DNA of 64,000 nt from Epiperipatus broadwayi. Its lineage: Eukaryota; Onychophora; Udeonychophora; Euonychophora; Peripatidae. The notes under the pieces were generated by a model. It did no database searches, was not told the origin of the DNA, and worked only from the letters and a program-made list of their open reading frames with translations. Of this stretch, positions 1 through 11,687 are shown one piece after another. How positions within the stretch are numbered: the first letter of the stretch is position 1; each line of letters starts with the position of its first letter. Where the stretch lies: positions 3,415,710 through 3,479,709 of the forward strand of contig JAQFVV010000064.1 of the NCBI GenBank assembly GCA_028023455.1, given 5' to 3'. The position numbers were made by a program, and so were the translations under genes.

Positions 1-874
1 ATGAAATTAAAATGATTTTTACAGATCTTAATGATGAAAAGGTTTTAGATTCATATAGAATCAATACTTGGAGAAATTTTAAAATACAGTGATAAAGATT
101 AGTTTCGTCAATTGTGGCATTTGATTTCAAAAATACATTTTTTTTTAATTGAATAAAAATAATGGAAGTAGAAATGCTTGTAAGTATTGAAAAATATTAT
201 TGCCATCCAGTTCAGTTAACTTATTTTCAAGGACTTTATTAAATAGGTTGTCTCTAATCAATTATATATGAATAATTTTCAGTGACTTGTGAATGGTTTT
301 CAAGATACATAGTAGATATGTTTGTTGCCTCAAAAAGTAAAAAAAGGTCCTGAACAAAGGTATATACTTAGTTTGTTGCCTTCCATAAATTTGGGCAAAG
401 GATATGCTTCATTTAATCAAAAAGGTAAAATCAAATAATTATATCTTGTCTAGCTTTTATTTGAAATGTATTAATTAAAACTTTATTTTTAGTTTTAATA
501 AAGGATTTTTTAAAAAAAAAAAAATATATTTTCCCTCTGTTTTTAAAATAAAACTATTTACTAAAATTTTCTATACCCAATATATATATATGTCTGTGTA
601 CATATATATATATATATATATGTTTTATATATATATGCAGCAGTTAAACAAAATATTGTAAAACTTTACTTTCTGGATTCTATGTAGTGGTCAGTGGTCC
701 TATCTTTTAACTTGATTCTATAACATTAACTAGACACCCACCCACCTCATTTTTTTTACTATTTGAAATAAACCTGAAATTGATATTTCTATTTCAAATT
801 CCCATTACTGGAATAAATATACTAATTTTTTCTACAGTACGGGCTTTTTCATACCTGCACTCCAATATGTAATA
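1..874. other. AT-rich noncoding stretch
   Basis: I see no gene. It holds oligo-A/T runs and, at about 580-637, an AT-dinucleotide microsatellite broken by short TGT interruptions. Confidence 0.6.
583..637. repeat. (TA)n microsatellite, interrupted
   Basis: Alternating TA tracts are interrupted by a GTCTGTGTAC segment and a GTTT segment. This is a simple repeat with no other feature attached. Confidence 0.85.
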
Positions 875-1021
875 TATAGAGGGTTTGAACTCAGACTTTC
901 ACCTAACCCTAAATTATCCACGCTATCTCATACTGTTGACACAGTGTGATCAAGTGTGTCAACAGTGCGAGATAGCGTGGATAGTTGAGGGATGGGTGAA
1001 AGTCTGATTTAAAACCCTATA
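875..1021. mobile_element. Foldback (MITE-like) element, family A copy 1
   Basis: The two halves form an inverted repeat with arms of about 67 bp (875-943 and 955-1021) around a short loop. Both arms share a GACTTTCACC block, a CCACGCTATCTC block and a CTGTTGACAC block near the loop. No coding potential is visible. Shorter relatives sharing the CAGACTTTCACC-like terminus and the CTATCTC block lie at 32307-32441 and, more diverged, at 53258-53375. This is probably a non-autonomous element; the mobilising enzyme is not recognisable here. Confidence 0.8.
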
Positions 1022-1914
1022 AAATAAAACAAATGTATTTATCATTTGAAATATTTTTTATAAGAATTTATTTTAGTATATATACAAAACAAATAATTAA
1101 TTTACACTCATATTTTTTCATTATTGTTCTTTTAGTCATCCCAAGCTTTCAGTTTTTTTCTCTGGACTCTGTTCGAAGACCTTCAACAAAGACCTTTCCA
1201 TTGCCATTTAGGATCAGGTTTATAAAATTTTTTAATTTTTTTGACAGTAGACAGTATTTTTACTATCTTCTCCCATATGTTGCAATTATTTTAGACATAT
1301 CCTACATGCTTTGGTTAGTAAAGCATTCTTTTTGGAATCGGCAGTTCCAGGATTGTTTCTTTCATTTGAACTTCTTATAAAATTTCAAGAAATAAAACCC
1401 CTTATATTCTTACCCTGTGCAGTTTGGCATATTTGGTAAACCATCCAACTTGGGATCAGGAAATCTCAGGATCAATTTTAGTTTTCACAGATCTAGTACT
1501 CGAACTTTTTATGAACTACCTAGAAATAATGCCATATGCCTTTTTAAAAATTTATATATTGTTCTTGACTGTAGTAATAGTTTTGATAAACTAGTGTGAT
1601 ACATCTATCCTCCCTTTGATAAAATCATTTTTTAAACTCTATTTCTTTTAGATTTATTATTTGCCTGATTTCTTTTCCTTCCTGCATTACCTTTACAATA
1701 CTCATACTACTATGATTTCTAATAATTTTGCCTATTGTATAATTCTATATTCTGGAAATATTGACTTTTAATTGTATGTTGTGCTTCATCAGGCATTTTG
1801 TTCACAATGCTGGCAGCAGTTTTTATCCTTTAAATTGATTATTCTTTTATAATTGAACTTCTCTGGAATAACATTTTTAACATTTACCTTAACATACAAA
1901 AATATGAGTTTAAA
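1022..1914. other. No recognisable feature
   Basis: An open frame of about 115 codons runs through 1033-1380, but its composition (Phe, Ile, Leu and Tyr from T-rich DNA) and lack of motifs argue against a real gene. I see nothing else. Confidence 0.5.
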
Positions 1915-2500
1915 ATTGAAAACACAATAATATTTTCAATCCAAGCTCAGTAGCTTATATAGTCATATAGGTCTGAACTCAGTTCAGTACCCATACATTT
2001 TGGTGTCTCTGGTTTTTTAATAACCATAGCCAGCACTATCCTATTAGGCAGGATTGATATTAAACCATTAAACATCACATGACCACCATTTCTTATGTTT
2101 GCTCATAACTGTTATTAAAATGAAAAACTCTCCATATAAGCTGCTGAGTTTGGATTGAAACTAATATTGTTTTTTCAATTTTAAACTTATAGTTTTGTAG
2201 TTAAGTAGAGATAAAAGGTGGCTGCTGGTGGGTTGCACTAGATCCTAAGATCTAGGTGCAGTGCTTTCAGATCCAAAGCTCCTCATTGTCAAAAGTCATA
2301 AGCTAGAAACTAGTCTGGGGATATTGGATGAATAGGCACTAGATAGGGATTTTATGCACAAGCCTTCTGGCATTCATTGATTACTCTGGTTGGCACAGGG
2401 TGGCACTACTGTATGGAGAGTTTTGCCTGTTTTAATAAATTATAAGCAAGCATGAGAAATAGTGATCATGTGATATTTAGTGGTTTAAAATCATGTAATA
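1915..2500 (+). mobile_element. H1 repeat, copy 1 (hammerhead-bearing)
   Basis: This block matches parts of the large foldback element at 44325-45100: the segment mentioning TCATATAGGTCTGAACTCAG, the segment from GTTTTGTAGTTAA through AGATCCTAAGATCTAGG, and the terminal GAGTTTTGCCTGTTTTAA. The end at about 2450-2500 is the inverse of a TAAACATCACATGACCAC-type sequence that also occurs internally near 2077, so the copy is itself partly folded back. A degenerate hammerhead motif lies at 2271-2329. The copy has no protein-coding capacity. Confidence 0.75.
2271..2329 (+). ncRNA. Degenerate type I hammerhead ribozyme motif (H1)
   Basis: Helix I is well kept: ATCCAA (2271-2276) pairs with TTGGAT (2324-2329), and CCTCA (2281-2285) pairs with TGGGG (2316-2320), separated by an internal loop. 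GAAAC (2306-2310) and the GTC cleavage triplet (2313-2315) are present. The first core box is damaged (TTGTCAA at 2286-2292 in place of CTGATGA), so self-cleavage is unlikely. The 13-nt spacer between the boxes is the same length as in the H1 copies at 10.3 and 44.5-44.9 kb. Confidence 0.6.
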
Positions 2501-4700
2501 ATCAAATTGATTTTAAAAAGAAAAATGAGAATAATAAAATAAAAAGAGAATATGGGTTTTTAAAAAGTTTTTTTTTAATTGCAAACTTGAAAAAATAAAG
2601 TATTGCATCACCTTTTCTTTTAATAATAAAAGAAACTTTTAATTTTAAAGACCGAGTAGGGGAGGGGGGGGAGACACTTCTAAATAAAAAAGTTGAAACA
2701 AGCTCTTCCTTTTTAAAAATTAAAAAAAAATGGATGGATAAAAGAAAAAATAATAATAATGAATAAATGTAAAATGAAATCAGACTAAAAATATAATTTG
2801 TAAAAAAGAAAACTTTTAAATTGCAATTCATTAAAGATTATTTGATTGATAAAAGAAAAGATAACTCACAATCCTTGGATTAATTAAAAAAGACTACAGA
2901 CACTATTTTATTAAAGTATTAGATTAATCTAAACAACAGATTAGATTAAAACAGAATGCAAAAATTAATTAAGGAAATACAAAATTAATTAAACTGGTAT
3001 AAGGATATGGGGAAACAATGACAGGGAGAAATATAAAAGACCAAGGAGACAAAAGATAAATAATTGCAATTCAGATTGTTTCAGGTGCAGTAAAATTATT
3101 ATTCAACACTGCTGTATTACTAGAAAAATTAAAAAAGAAGAGAGTGGAAAGCTATCCACATTTCCAGTATGTGTGTATATCAATCTATCTTCACTGAAAG
3201 CTAACCATGCAATGCTAAACAACACTCAAAGTGTTTAGCTAGTCTTTGATCCCAGTCCTCAGTACCATTAGATGTTCTCCACCTGGAACTCATGCCCACC
3301 TCATGATCTATGATCTACCAATAATCTTTCTCTCTCCATCATTGTAAAATGAAAAATCAACAAGAAGGCAAAACTATCAATGGAAATCAAAGGCCAACCA
3401 ATTGGTAATTGACAAGTAGAAAAACAAGCAATGAATGGAATCCATGAAAGTGTCATATGCTATCCAAAGTCCTAGGTAAATATAATTCTTATTCTCCCAT
3501 TCTAAAGATTTGCTTATATATGTGAATGAAAGAACTTTAATGAATTCTAATAGTTAGTCAATGTAATCTTTAATATTGAATCCATAAATTCTTATTATAC
3601 TGTGTTATAATTATGAGTGTGTATAAAATAAAATGTTTGCTTAATTGTTGTCTAATCAATTCTCTCTTTTATAACTGCATCACTAGTAGATTAATTTATA
3701 AATAACTTTAAGTGTTGGGCAACTGTGTCAAAGATTTTCCCTCACAAATGAGAACAGGAGCTAGTTAGGGAATATATCAAGTGCTGGATTGTATACCTGT
3801 AACCCAGGTATGCTGACTATATAATCTGTGGTTAGATGCCTGAGATTAATCCTCAAAACAAATAAAATGATTTGGATGGCAGGGGTTTGAATCTAGCAGA
3901 TAAGAACTGCTATAGTGTCAAAACAGGATTGTATATTTCTTATAGCCTTGTTCTGGTTATAGATACCATTGATGTTTAATCTATGTATAGTGTAACATTC
4001 TTCATGTTTTTCTAGATTCTGGTAGGCCTTATTTTACACACTATAAAGTGAAAGTTAATCAAGCTATGGATAAGAAAATATCTTGTTCATATTTCTAAAA
4101 ACATAGCTATATTTCCTGATTAACTGGTCTACTAATTATTGCGACCAGAATTGCTGACAAAGTTAGTTTTAATTTTAAGAGGGCACCATAGTTAATAGAC
4201 TCCTAACTTCTTCATATCCCATAATTTTGACACAAGTAATTCAGAGATTAGGATGATTTCCCATAACTTTATTTGTTTTTTTAGAGAATATTATTCCCAG
4301 AGCTTAATCAATAACTATTAAATAGAATGGCAAAGGGAATTTATTTAATTAAATATTAATTAATGAACATTTACAACATCTAATATTTAAATTAAGAACA
4401 TACAAGAAGAGCACTAAATTAATATTAAATATTTTATTAAAATCTATTTAAAATATTTATGCAAGAATTTATAAAGACAAATTTGGAAAAGAAAAACATG
4501 CTAATCCAAATACTATTAATCTGATGAAAAGTTATTGTTCCATTTAAATTCTTCTAGCTAGTTCCTCGAAACATTGAAAATCGGTCACTATTGGTATTAT
4601 CATCCATGGTTAACAGTAATTGGCCAACAATTAAAGTCACAAATTGGGAGTAAATAATCTTAACTTACCGGGTAAGCTTGTATCAGTTCTTATAATATAC
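2501..4700. other. AT-rich noncoding stretch
   Basis: No convincing gene is present. A purine-rich A-tract region covers 2510-2830. Near 3880-3905 there is an isolated sequence resembling a tRNA B box (GGGTTTGAATCT) without a convincing A box. The remainder is unassigned. Confidence 0.5.
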
Positions 4701-4935
4701 CTGTCTTTCTTTGGGATCCCATGTTCCTTGACATTTAATTGAGCTCTTCTGCAGGCATCTGGCCCATTCCATAGCTGGAGCAAGAAACTCAGTTGCAGTG
4801 GTCTCTTCATTGCAAAAGACTGTATTCACAAGGTTTCATTTCCATTCTTGCATGATGGCTTCATTCAGCAAGTGAGTAGTGTTCCTGTGCAGACGCATTT
4901 CACTGCAACAGGTCACTTTCACAGAAACCTCTATT
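4701..4935 (-). pseudogene. Exon-like coding stretch with one stop, unidentified
   Basis: Read on the minus strand, this 235-nt block has a TTTTTAG acceptor-like sequence just upstream (AG at plus positions 4936-4937) and a CAG/GTATAT donor-like sequence downstream (GT at plus 4699-4700). Between them one frame gives about 78 codons of protein-like composition, with conspicuous Cys, Trp, Thr and Glu residues and segments such as ATEFLAPAMEWARC. It is interrupted once by TGA at 4836-4838. Base composition is richer in GC than the flanks. I do not recognise the family. It may be a decayed exon, a pseudogene piece, or an exon where the stop is an assembly error. Confidence 0.4.
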
Positions 4936-7070
4936 CTAAAAACACATAATCAGAAAATAAAAGAAAGACCTAGATCGAAGTTGACCTCTTCTTTTTATAC
5001 CTTGATGTAGTTTTGAAACTTCTGTGCATGTTATTATTATCATGACGCTTAGGTTTATAATCTTATACATTTATTTTTAACTTTCTGTAACAAAGTTCTT
5101 CTTTTAGTAAATCATTTCCACCATCTTTAATCAATATCCTAAAGGTTTTCTTGATAGTAATCTCTGTACTTTTGGAATTTTTTTTGTTTATCTGATTAGT
5201 AATCTGCATGCCTTTTTTTTATTCTTTCCAATTTCAACTTTTATTAAACTACAGATAAATAATTCGAACCAAAAAAATCAACTCTCATTGTACGTTTATA
5301 AAAATTAAAACTGCATTAATTTAAAAGATCTTTAAATTTACTTTTTTTTTTAGCTCATAAATATTCTCAAATGTCGAATATATTTGGACCATCTATTTGT
5401 AGACAGTACAATAGTATTATACTTCTCTGCTTGAAGGTCCAGTCTGTTGCAGTAGTAAAAAGGGCAGCCCGAGTTAAAATCAAGATTTAAAATATATAAT
5501 CAGAGTGATTTTCTCTGACACAGTTCACTTGGCTTTCCAACGTGGGTTCCAAAGTGCCATAAATTATCAAAGTAATTAAAATCACAGTTGACATTAAAAT
5601 TAAAAAAGTTTGAAACCAAATTTTAAATAAATGTAAAATTGCATAGAGATAAAAATTGAAATCAATGAGCAGTATGAAAGGAGAAGAGACCAAATCAAAC
5701 AAATTATAATATTAAATAGTAAAATGTAAATAAAAATAAGAGAGGTTAGACAGATAAATAATGTTATACATATTAGGGGTATTGATGGTAAGATGGAAAG
5801 TGAAAGGACTATGGGGGTCTTGGAGATGGACGAACGCTTTGTCCAAATAAAATATTTAAAAATAAAAATAAGTAAAATAAAATTTGTGTTTTAAAAGTTA
5901 GTAAAAAGAAAATTATTAATCTGCAATAAAGCCAAAGCAAAAATGGTGGCACAAAATAATATAAAACAATTGATAAGATGGCAATGGGAAAGAATGGAAA
6001 GACAGTCAGAAATGCTGATAAAAGTAATAGAACAGTGGAGGTTGTAAAATAACATAGCATGATGAGAGCATAGAAAAATAATGAATAAGGTAGTAGAAAG
6101 AATAGGTAGTATGGAAAGTGAATGGGAAAGGTTTAAAAAGGAAATATCAGTTATAAGTTCATCATTACAAAAAATTGGCATAAACATTAACAGTAGATAA
6201 CAGGAAAGCTTAAATAAATATATGCAATTAAATAGCTGAAATATTGCAAATAAAAATGAACTAGAAAATAAATGTAATTTTGAATAAAAATGTCAATCAG
6301 AGCCAGAAAATAAGACCAACTTAGAAATTAAGCCAGAACCAGAATATATTTTTGGCCCAAATGATAACCCAGAATATGAAAATAAATATGGTTAGAAATA
6401 AAACATAGTGAAAAGGGAGTAGAAAAAATAGAAATAGAGAAGAGTAAATTAAGAAAAGTAGTGTAAATATTGACAGTATAAAACATAAAACACAGATATG
6501 TTTCACATTTAAAGAATAATCCTGCTAATGTAAAAACAATTATACAAATAAAAGTATGTGCTGAAATAAAAGCAGCCAAGAAAATGACTGAGTTACTTAA
6601 AGCTTTTGACAAAACAAGGCTTGATTATATAACCAAAGTTAAGAAATTTAAACTCTTTGAAAGAGAGGAAAATATAAATATTGTAAATTACAGCCATGAT
6701 AATAATGATTGGTGTAAAAATAATAAACATAGATCATCATATAGCTCTAAAAAAAGGGGCAGTTCTAAATATACTAGCAATAAACCAGAAACCAACTGCC
6801 TGGAATACCAAGCCAGGCATGGAAGTAGGTTGATTCCCTGGTCTGAGCAAGGACAGAAGAAATAAAAAAACTGCCTGACAAGAGTTTAAGTGAATTTGAT
6901 TTAAAGAAATGGGAAGGACTTTTAGATATCAAAAAATAAAATATAAGTAAATTTTGTCCTTGGATTATAAGAACAACAGAAATAAAAGTCAATAGGTAAA
7001 ATAAAGTTTTGTGTGTGTGTGTGTGTGTGTGCTGCTGCTGCAAATACAAAAACCAAAAATTTGGGATCCA
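4936..7070. other. Decayed coding-like and AT-rich sequence, unassigned
   Basis: Between about 5900 and 6870 the plus strand has broken frames rich in Lys, Glu and Asn, for example a coiled-coil-like piece near 6080-6190 and a 93-codon open frame at 6584-6865 with a basic Ser/Lys stretch. This may be the remains of a retroelement gag/ORF1-type protein, but no zinc knuckle or other diagnostic motif is visible, so I make no family call. Confidence 0.35.
7011..7040 (+). repeat. (GT)10(GCT)3 microsatellite
   Basis: A dinucleotide run of ten GT units is followed by three GCT units, immediately upstream of the tuberin-like pseudogene. Confidence 0.9.
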
Positions 7071-7074
7071 ACAC

Positions 7075-7765
7075 GTTTATCTGGAGAAGAAACTGTGATG
7101 GAAGATTTATGTGAAGTTGTCTCCACCAAATTACTGGAAGACAATGGGAGATTTTGTCCAACTGGCATGCAGCATTAACATTTATAAAACATCTCATTGA
7201 TGGTCAGAGTGAAAAGTTGGAAATACTCAGAGCTCATTTTTTCAAAATTGGCACAAATGAAATCTTAAATGAAAATGTGCTCTCAATATTTGAAGTTTTT
7301 CAAGTACTTACTGAAAATGGCAGAGATCTTAACTATTTTGAAAAAGAAACAGATTGTTTTCTTCTCAAATGGATGCCAAAATATGTTGGTAATAATATTC
7401 CTGGCTCACGAAATTACTGAGAAATGTGATAAAGTACAATGAAATGTATCTAGATTCTGAATTTATAGCTGGAATAGTTCATTTGACTTATAAAATAGTT
7501 GTCTCTACACATTCTGAGTTGGACAGAGGCATCATTAAAAATGCTATTGTTATCATTTATCTCATGAAACAATGTACTACTTGATTATAACTTGCTGCTA
7601 TATAGTCAATACAGAAAGATTTTCCCTGATAAACTGGAAATTGCTGTGAAATCTTCTTGATACACACCTTGGTAACCATGGAGTTTATGCTTTGTGCAGC
7701 ATTATGCAAGAAAGGGGTAATATCAATAAAGTTCCATTGCTTTTAACAATCCTGCAAACAAACAA
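7075..7765 (+). pseudogene. TSC2: Intronless TSC2 (tuberin) pseudogene fragment
   Basis: Translated pieces in shifting frames follow the N-terminal part of tuberin, the GAP subunit of the TSC1-TSC2 complex that turns off Rheb and mTORC1. Recognisable segments in order are a piece ending in GQSEKLEILRAHFFKIG, then LTENGRDLNYFEKE with LLKWM, then KYN..YLD, and finally a NLL.THLG....Y..C..M piece near 7650-7720. From recalled family sequences this corresponds roughly to residues 75-330 of an approximately 1800-residue protein. The reading is broken by a frameshift near 7150, a TGA at 7418-7420, further stops near 7580-7660 and more shifts. The stretch runs without introns although vertebrate TSC2 has several exons here, so a retroposed copy is the simplest explanation. 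No poly(A) tail is obvious because the copy is truncated at its 3' side. Confidence 0.8.
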
Positions 7766-8513
7766 CTATTAAATATGTAGCACACATGTAAATTATTAAC
7801 TTAGAAATATTATCAACAAAATTAGAGAAAATTATTGAAAATTTCAACAAGAAATGTATGTTACAATTTGTACAATTTTTATTATTATTTTATCAGTTCA
7901 TAGAGTGAAAAAATAAGACTAAAATAATTAGTAATAATTGTGACTCATTACAAAGTAGTGATATTTGAAGACCAAAATGGCAGATTGAATACAACTATTC
8001 CATTCACTTATTTTTTTTGAATAAGTATTTTTTTTAAGAAATTTTTTACCCCATTCATTCTAGGAATTTTTAATTCAAGTCTGCTACAAGCATTAATGGC
8101 ATTTACTTAACTTCAATCTGAAGACATTCAATTTGCAGTAGTTTTAGACAAATTGCAAGCAAAATTTGTAAATTAATTTTAGACTTTTAAAAAGCAAGAC
8201 TTGAAAATAAACAGCGACTTTTTTTAACAATTTGCAATGCTGTGGAATTTTGAAATAAAATGGAATAGAAATAATCAAATAATTGTCAGTTTTAGAAAAA
8301 ACAAGGAAAATAAAACATAAACAGAATAAAAACGACTTTGATGTGGAATAAATTAAGTTTATTATTAAAAGAATAATAATTTTTTGGTTAATCAAAAAAA
8401 GCTATCAATGTACCCTTACCAATTCTAACTATAAATTGTAAAATTAAAAAATTGGATTCAAAAATAATACAAACATTGTGAGAAATACAGAGTTATTTAT
8501 ATATAAAAACAAG
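7766..8513. other. AT-rich noncoding stretch
   Basis: I see only A/T-rich sequence without a supported gene or repeat family. Confidence 0.5.
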
Positions 8514-10168
8514 TGATGTGATGTATTTTGGCTTCTCCTTAAACGAAGTCAAGAATATCTCAGCAATTATGCCTAGATAAACCTGTTAGACACTTTATTT
8601 TCCATTCCCCACACTTTTCCATATTCTGCCCCATCCCATTTCCACAACATAATCTTTGTCAACTCTATGGCCTTTATATCTAAATCCCCCTTATCTTTTC
8701 ACAACCCCAGAATAAAAACCAATAACTCACTTTCTGTATAATCACTTTGTTCATATCTATTCTCCCCTAACTTCATTATCTGTAACCTTTCTGCTTTCAA
8801 GCATTTTCATTCAATCAACAGATGCCTAATATTTTCTATATCTTCCTTACACAATTTGCACACTAAATCGCCCATAGTTTTTCATTTACATGTATATTCT
8901 CTTGTTGCTAAAGATCCTGTTCGAGCCTTAAATAATAAACTACTTTCCTTACTATTATCATAAATTAACTCGCATCCAATGCTCCGTTGACTTCTATATA
9001 TATTTAAACTCTTCTTACTCTCCATCTCCCTATTTTTTATTAATGCTTCTATTCTTTTATCCCATTCCTTATCACTATAACACTCAACAATCCTCCTAAC
9101 ACTATCATCCCACCTTTTATACAAATATACTGATATAAATTCTTTATCCAAATCTTTTGCATACCGCATTACCTTTCTCACCCATCTTGTTACCTGCCCT
9201 TTACTCATAACCCAATTAAACACTATTTTGGCTATTCTTTTACTATCCATAAACTGCAACCTACCAAACATTTTCATTTTACTTTTTGCATCTCTCATAT
9301 AAAAACTTGATCATCCCATTCCTCCTTGAATTGCCTCCTTTGCTGTCCACATCTCTGCATTAGATGCATGTCTTCCTACTTCCCTTTGTACTTTCTCTAA
9401 ATAATCTAAAACCCTTTTACTAACACATAATGCATCATTACCATATGTTAACCCTGCTACTGCAACTCCCTTCCATACAATTTTAGCTACATCATATTTA
9501 TTATATGAAAATACTGTTAATTTCTTTACCAAACCCTTTCTTTTCTTTGCTTCATTTACCAATTTTTTCTCCCATTCATCCAAGCAATTTTCCTGATTAC
9601 ATAAGATGATTCCCAAATACCTATATCTATCCACCAGACTTAACTTTATATCCCCCAATGAAAATTCTACATCTCTTTCCCCAGTATTAACTGTCTTTAT
9701 ATTTAATTTTTCTTCACTAAATTTAATCCCCATCTCTTTACCCACCCTTGCACATGTCCTCAACATAATTTCAATATCTTCTCTTCTTTCTGCACACAAA
9801 AAGATATCATCCACACAAAAAAAGACCCAACAAAGTATATACTTCCTTGCCACCTATTAATGGTATCTCTATCCCTCTTCCTATTGCTTTCTCCATTTCA
9901 CTCAAATACAACAAAAACAAAATAGGTGACATAGGGCATCCTTGCCTTAATCCCACCCCATTTTTAACTTTAACTGATTCTATGTCCCCTAATTGGTAAA
10001 TATAATAATTATTTTCATATAATTTCTTAATATTTACTAAAGCTTCATCCATTCAGAAATTTCCTAACCTTACCCATAATCTATTTCTATTTACTCTATC
10101 ATATGCTTTCTCTATATTTATAAAACTCATATATAACGATCTACCTGAATTCCTATTCATCTCCATAA
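8514..10168 (-). mobile_element. Non-LTR retrotransposon (LINE), 5'-truncated copy A
   Basis: The minus strand carries the 3' half of a LINE: reverse transcriptase motifs at its 5' side, a C-terminal extension, a Cys/His-rich end and a 3' UTR. The 3' end at 8514-8600 contains an imperfect hairpin around TTGGCTTC and GAAGTCAA and ends in repeats of CATCA. The same 3' end is found in copy B at 14637, which fixes the element boundary. The 5' end stops at about 10168, directly against an H1 repeat. Frameshifts and stops show it is inactive. Confidence 0.85.
8840..10168 (-). pseudogene. LINE reverse transcriptase, broken
   Basis: From 5' to 3' on the minus strand: an RT motif A segment with EKAYDRVNR (near 10100-10130); the GLRQGCPMSPILF box of motif B (near 9930-9960); a motif C that has lost its normal form across a frameshift (VDD in CVDDIFLCAE, near 9800); the thumb-side RYRYLGIIL segment (near 9610-9630); then a C-terminal region running to 8882. 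Separate open stretches lie at 9807-10052, 9311-9853 and 8882-9298. The missing upstream part would contain the endonuclease and first RT motifs. The enzyme would nick the target and prime cDNA from the 3' UTR; this copy cannot make a full protein. Confidence 0.85.
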
Positions 10169-10169
10169 G

Positions 10170-10510
10170 TTGTGTAACTCTCCATACAGTAGTGCCACTC
10201 AGTGCAAGCCAGAGTAATCAATGGATGCCAGAAGGCTAATCCCTATCTAGTGCATATTCATCCAATATCCAGACTAGTTTCTAGCTTGTGGCTTTCATCA
10301 GTGGGGAGCCTTGGATCTGAGAGCATCTAAATCTTAGGATCTGATGCAACCCTCCAGCAGCCACCTTTTATCTCTGCTTAACTACAAAACTATGAAAATA
10401 AAATTGAAAACACTGTAATATTTTCAATCCAAGCTTATTAGCTTACATAATCATATAGGTCTGATCTCAGCATAACATAATGGTGATCATGTGATGTTTG
10501 GTAATTATTT
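10170..10510 (-). mobile_element. H1 repeat, copy 2 (hammerhead-bearing, single arm)
   Basis: This matches one arm of the 44-kb foldback element in inverse orientation to copy 1, from ACTCTCCATACAGTAGTGCC at its left edge through the AACTACAAAACTATGA segment to a GATCATGTGATGTTTGG terminal segment. It contains the H1 hammerhead with an intact first core box (10260-10316). It abuts the 5' break of the LINE at 8514-10168, which suggests that one inserted next to or into the other. Confidence 0.75.
10260..10316 (-). ncRNA. Type I hammerhead ribozyme motif (H1), core intact
   Basis: On the minus strand the order is AUCCAA, an internal loop, CCA, CUGAUGA (plus 10295-10301), a 13-nt helix II with A-U, G-C and C-G pairs and a CACAA loop, GAAAC (10277-10281), a two-base-pair helix III closed by UA, the GUC triplet (10272-10274), UGG, AUA and UUGGAU (10260-10265). 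The conserved core residues of hammerheads are all present. Helix I has lost two pairs next to the cleavage site compared with the 44.5-kb copy. Very short helix III is typical of metazoan repeat-borne hammerheads, which often act as dimers. Confidence 0.72.
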
Positions 10511-11520
10511 ATATATGTTGTCTGCCTGACATCAGATTGAAGTTACTAGGCAACAAAATATTATGAACAAGGAATAATATTTAATCATCAATGAAAGTTT
10601 GCAATTACTTGCCAATGTATCAATTTATGACTACATCTTAAACTTTAATGAGCCCTTTAAATATTAAGTACTGTATAGTGAGAAGATAAAGAATTTTTAA
10701 AAAAAAAAAATTAGATTCAAAAGCATAAAAGACATTTGTGATACTGTTAAAAATATTCCAAAATATTAATGAAGATGGGCTCAGCACATATCAATAATAG
10801 GGAATAAAAGTATTCAGCAAATCTTGAGATTTCAAAATATAACCTATGCAAATGTTAATTTCAGATAAAAGATTGAATCTATTAGTAGCTCATTGTCAAA
10901 GTGTGTGGAACATTTGGGAAGTATTACAGGAGTGCAACTATATTCTTCAGGCAATAACTAGTAGATTTTGATGTTTTGCTAACGTTCATTGATAAAATTA
11001 TAATTTTTCATGCAAATAATCATTTAATTCACTTTTAGGTTAAATTTATCTGTTTTTAAGAAGTGTAAATTATAACATCAAAAAAAAATGTTAAAACCTA
11101 TCAAGATGAAATTTAAGAATAATATATTGAAAATGTATGCTACGGTTATAATGTCATACATATGTAATTATATGAAGCAAAATTTAACTCTGTGCTATCT
11201 AGAGGATTTTCTAAATTTTCATTCATTACCATATGAAATAAAAAATTGACAATCTCAGCATAACATGTATTCCAAGATCCACCAACATAAAATGCTCTAG
11301 AAAAGACCAATAATCCATCAACATAGTAATACTTTTATCTAAATATGTACATTGTTTTATGCTAAAACTTGAACATTCAAATTAACAGTAAATAACAACT
11401 CATTTTTTTGTAAGAAATCTTCTATACAAATACTTAAATATTTTAAAGAAATGATTTAATGATGCCATAAATATAGAATTATTTAAATCTATTGTAAATC
11501 TTCATGTAATTTAGATGTAT
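10511..11520. other. AT-rich noncoding stretch
   Basis: I see no gene or recognisable repeat; only A/T-rich sequence with short homopolymers. Confidence 0.5.
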
Positions 11521-11687
11521 CGGTACTGTTCTATTAGCTCGTGTCAGCCACTTGATGGCATTACATTAATATATAAAGATATTAAAAATTGACTTTTATG
11601 CCAGTGGCCCGGTAACATTATATTTCTGTGTTTTTGCATAGCATCAATGCCATCAAGCGGCTGACATGAGCTAATACAACAGTACCG
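11521..11687. mobile_element. MITE-like element with 41-bp terminal inverted repeats
   Basis: The termini at 11521-11561 and 11647-11687 are inverted copies with three mismatches in 41 bp; both begin CGGTACTGTT and include the TGTCAGCC and CTTGATGGCAT blocks. The centre is AT-rich and noncoding. I cannot see a clear target-site duplication, so the superfamily is not assigned. Confidence 0.8.

Noticed and set aside
1033-1380. 115-codon open frame
   Set aside because: Composition follows T-rich DNA, with no motif, splice context or conservation evidence.
6922-7197. Minus-strand frames over the GT microsatellite
   Set aside because: His-Thr repeats come from the GT/AC repeat; the true signal is the plus-strand tuberin fragment.
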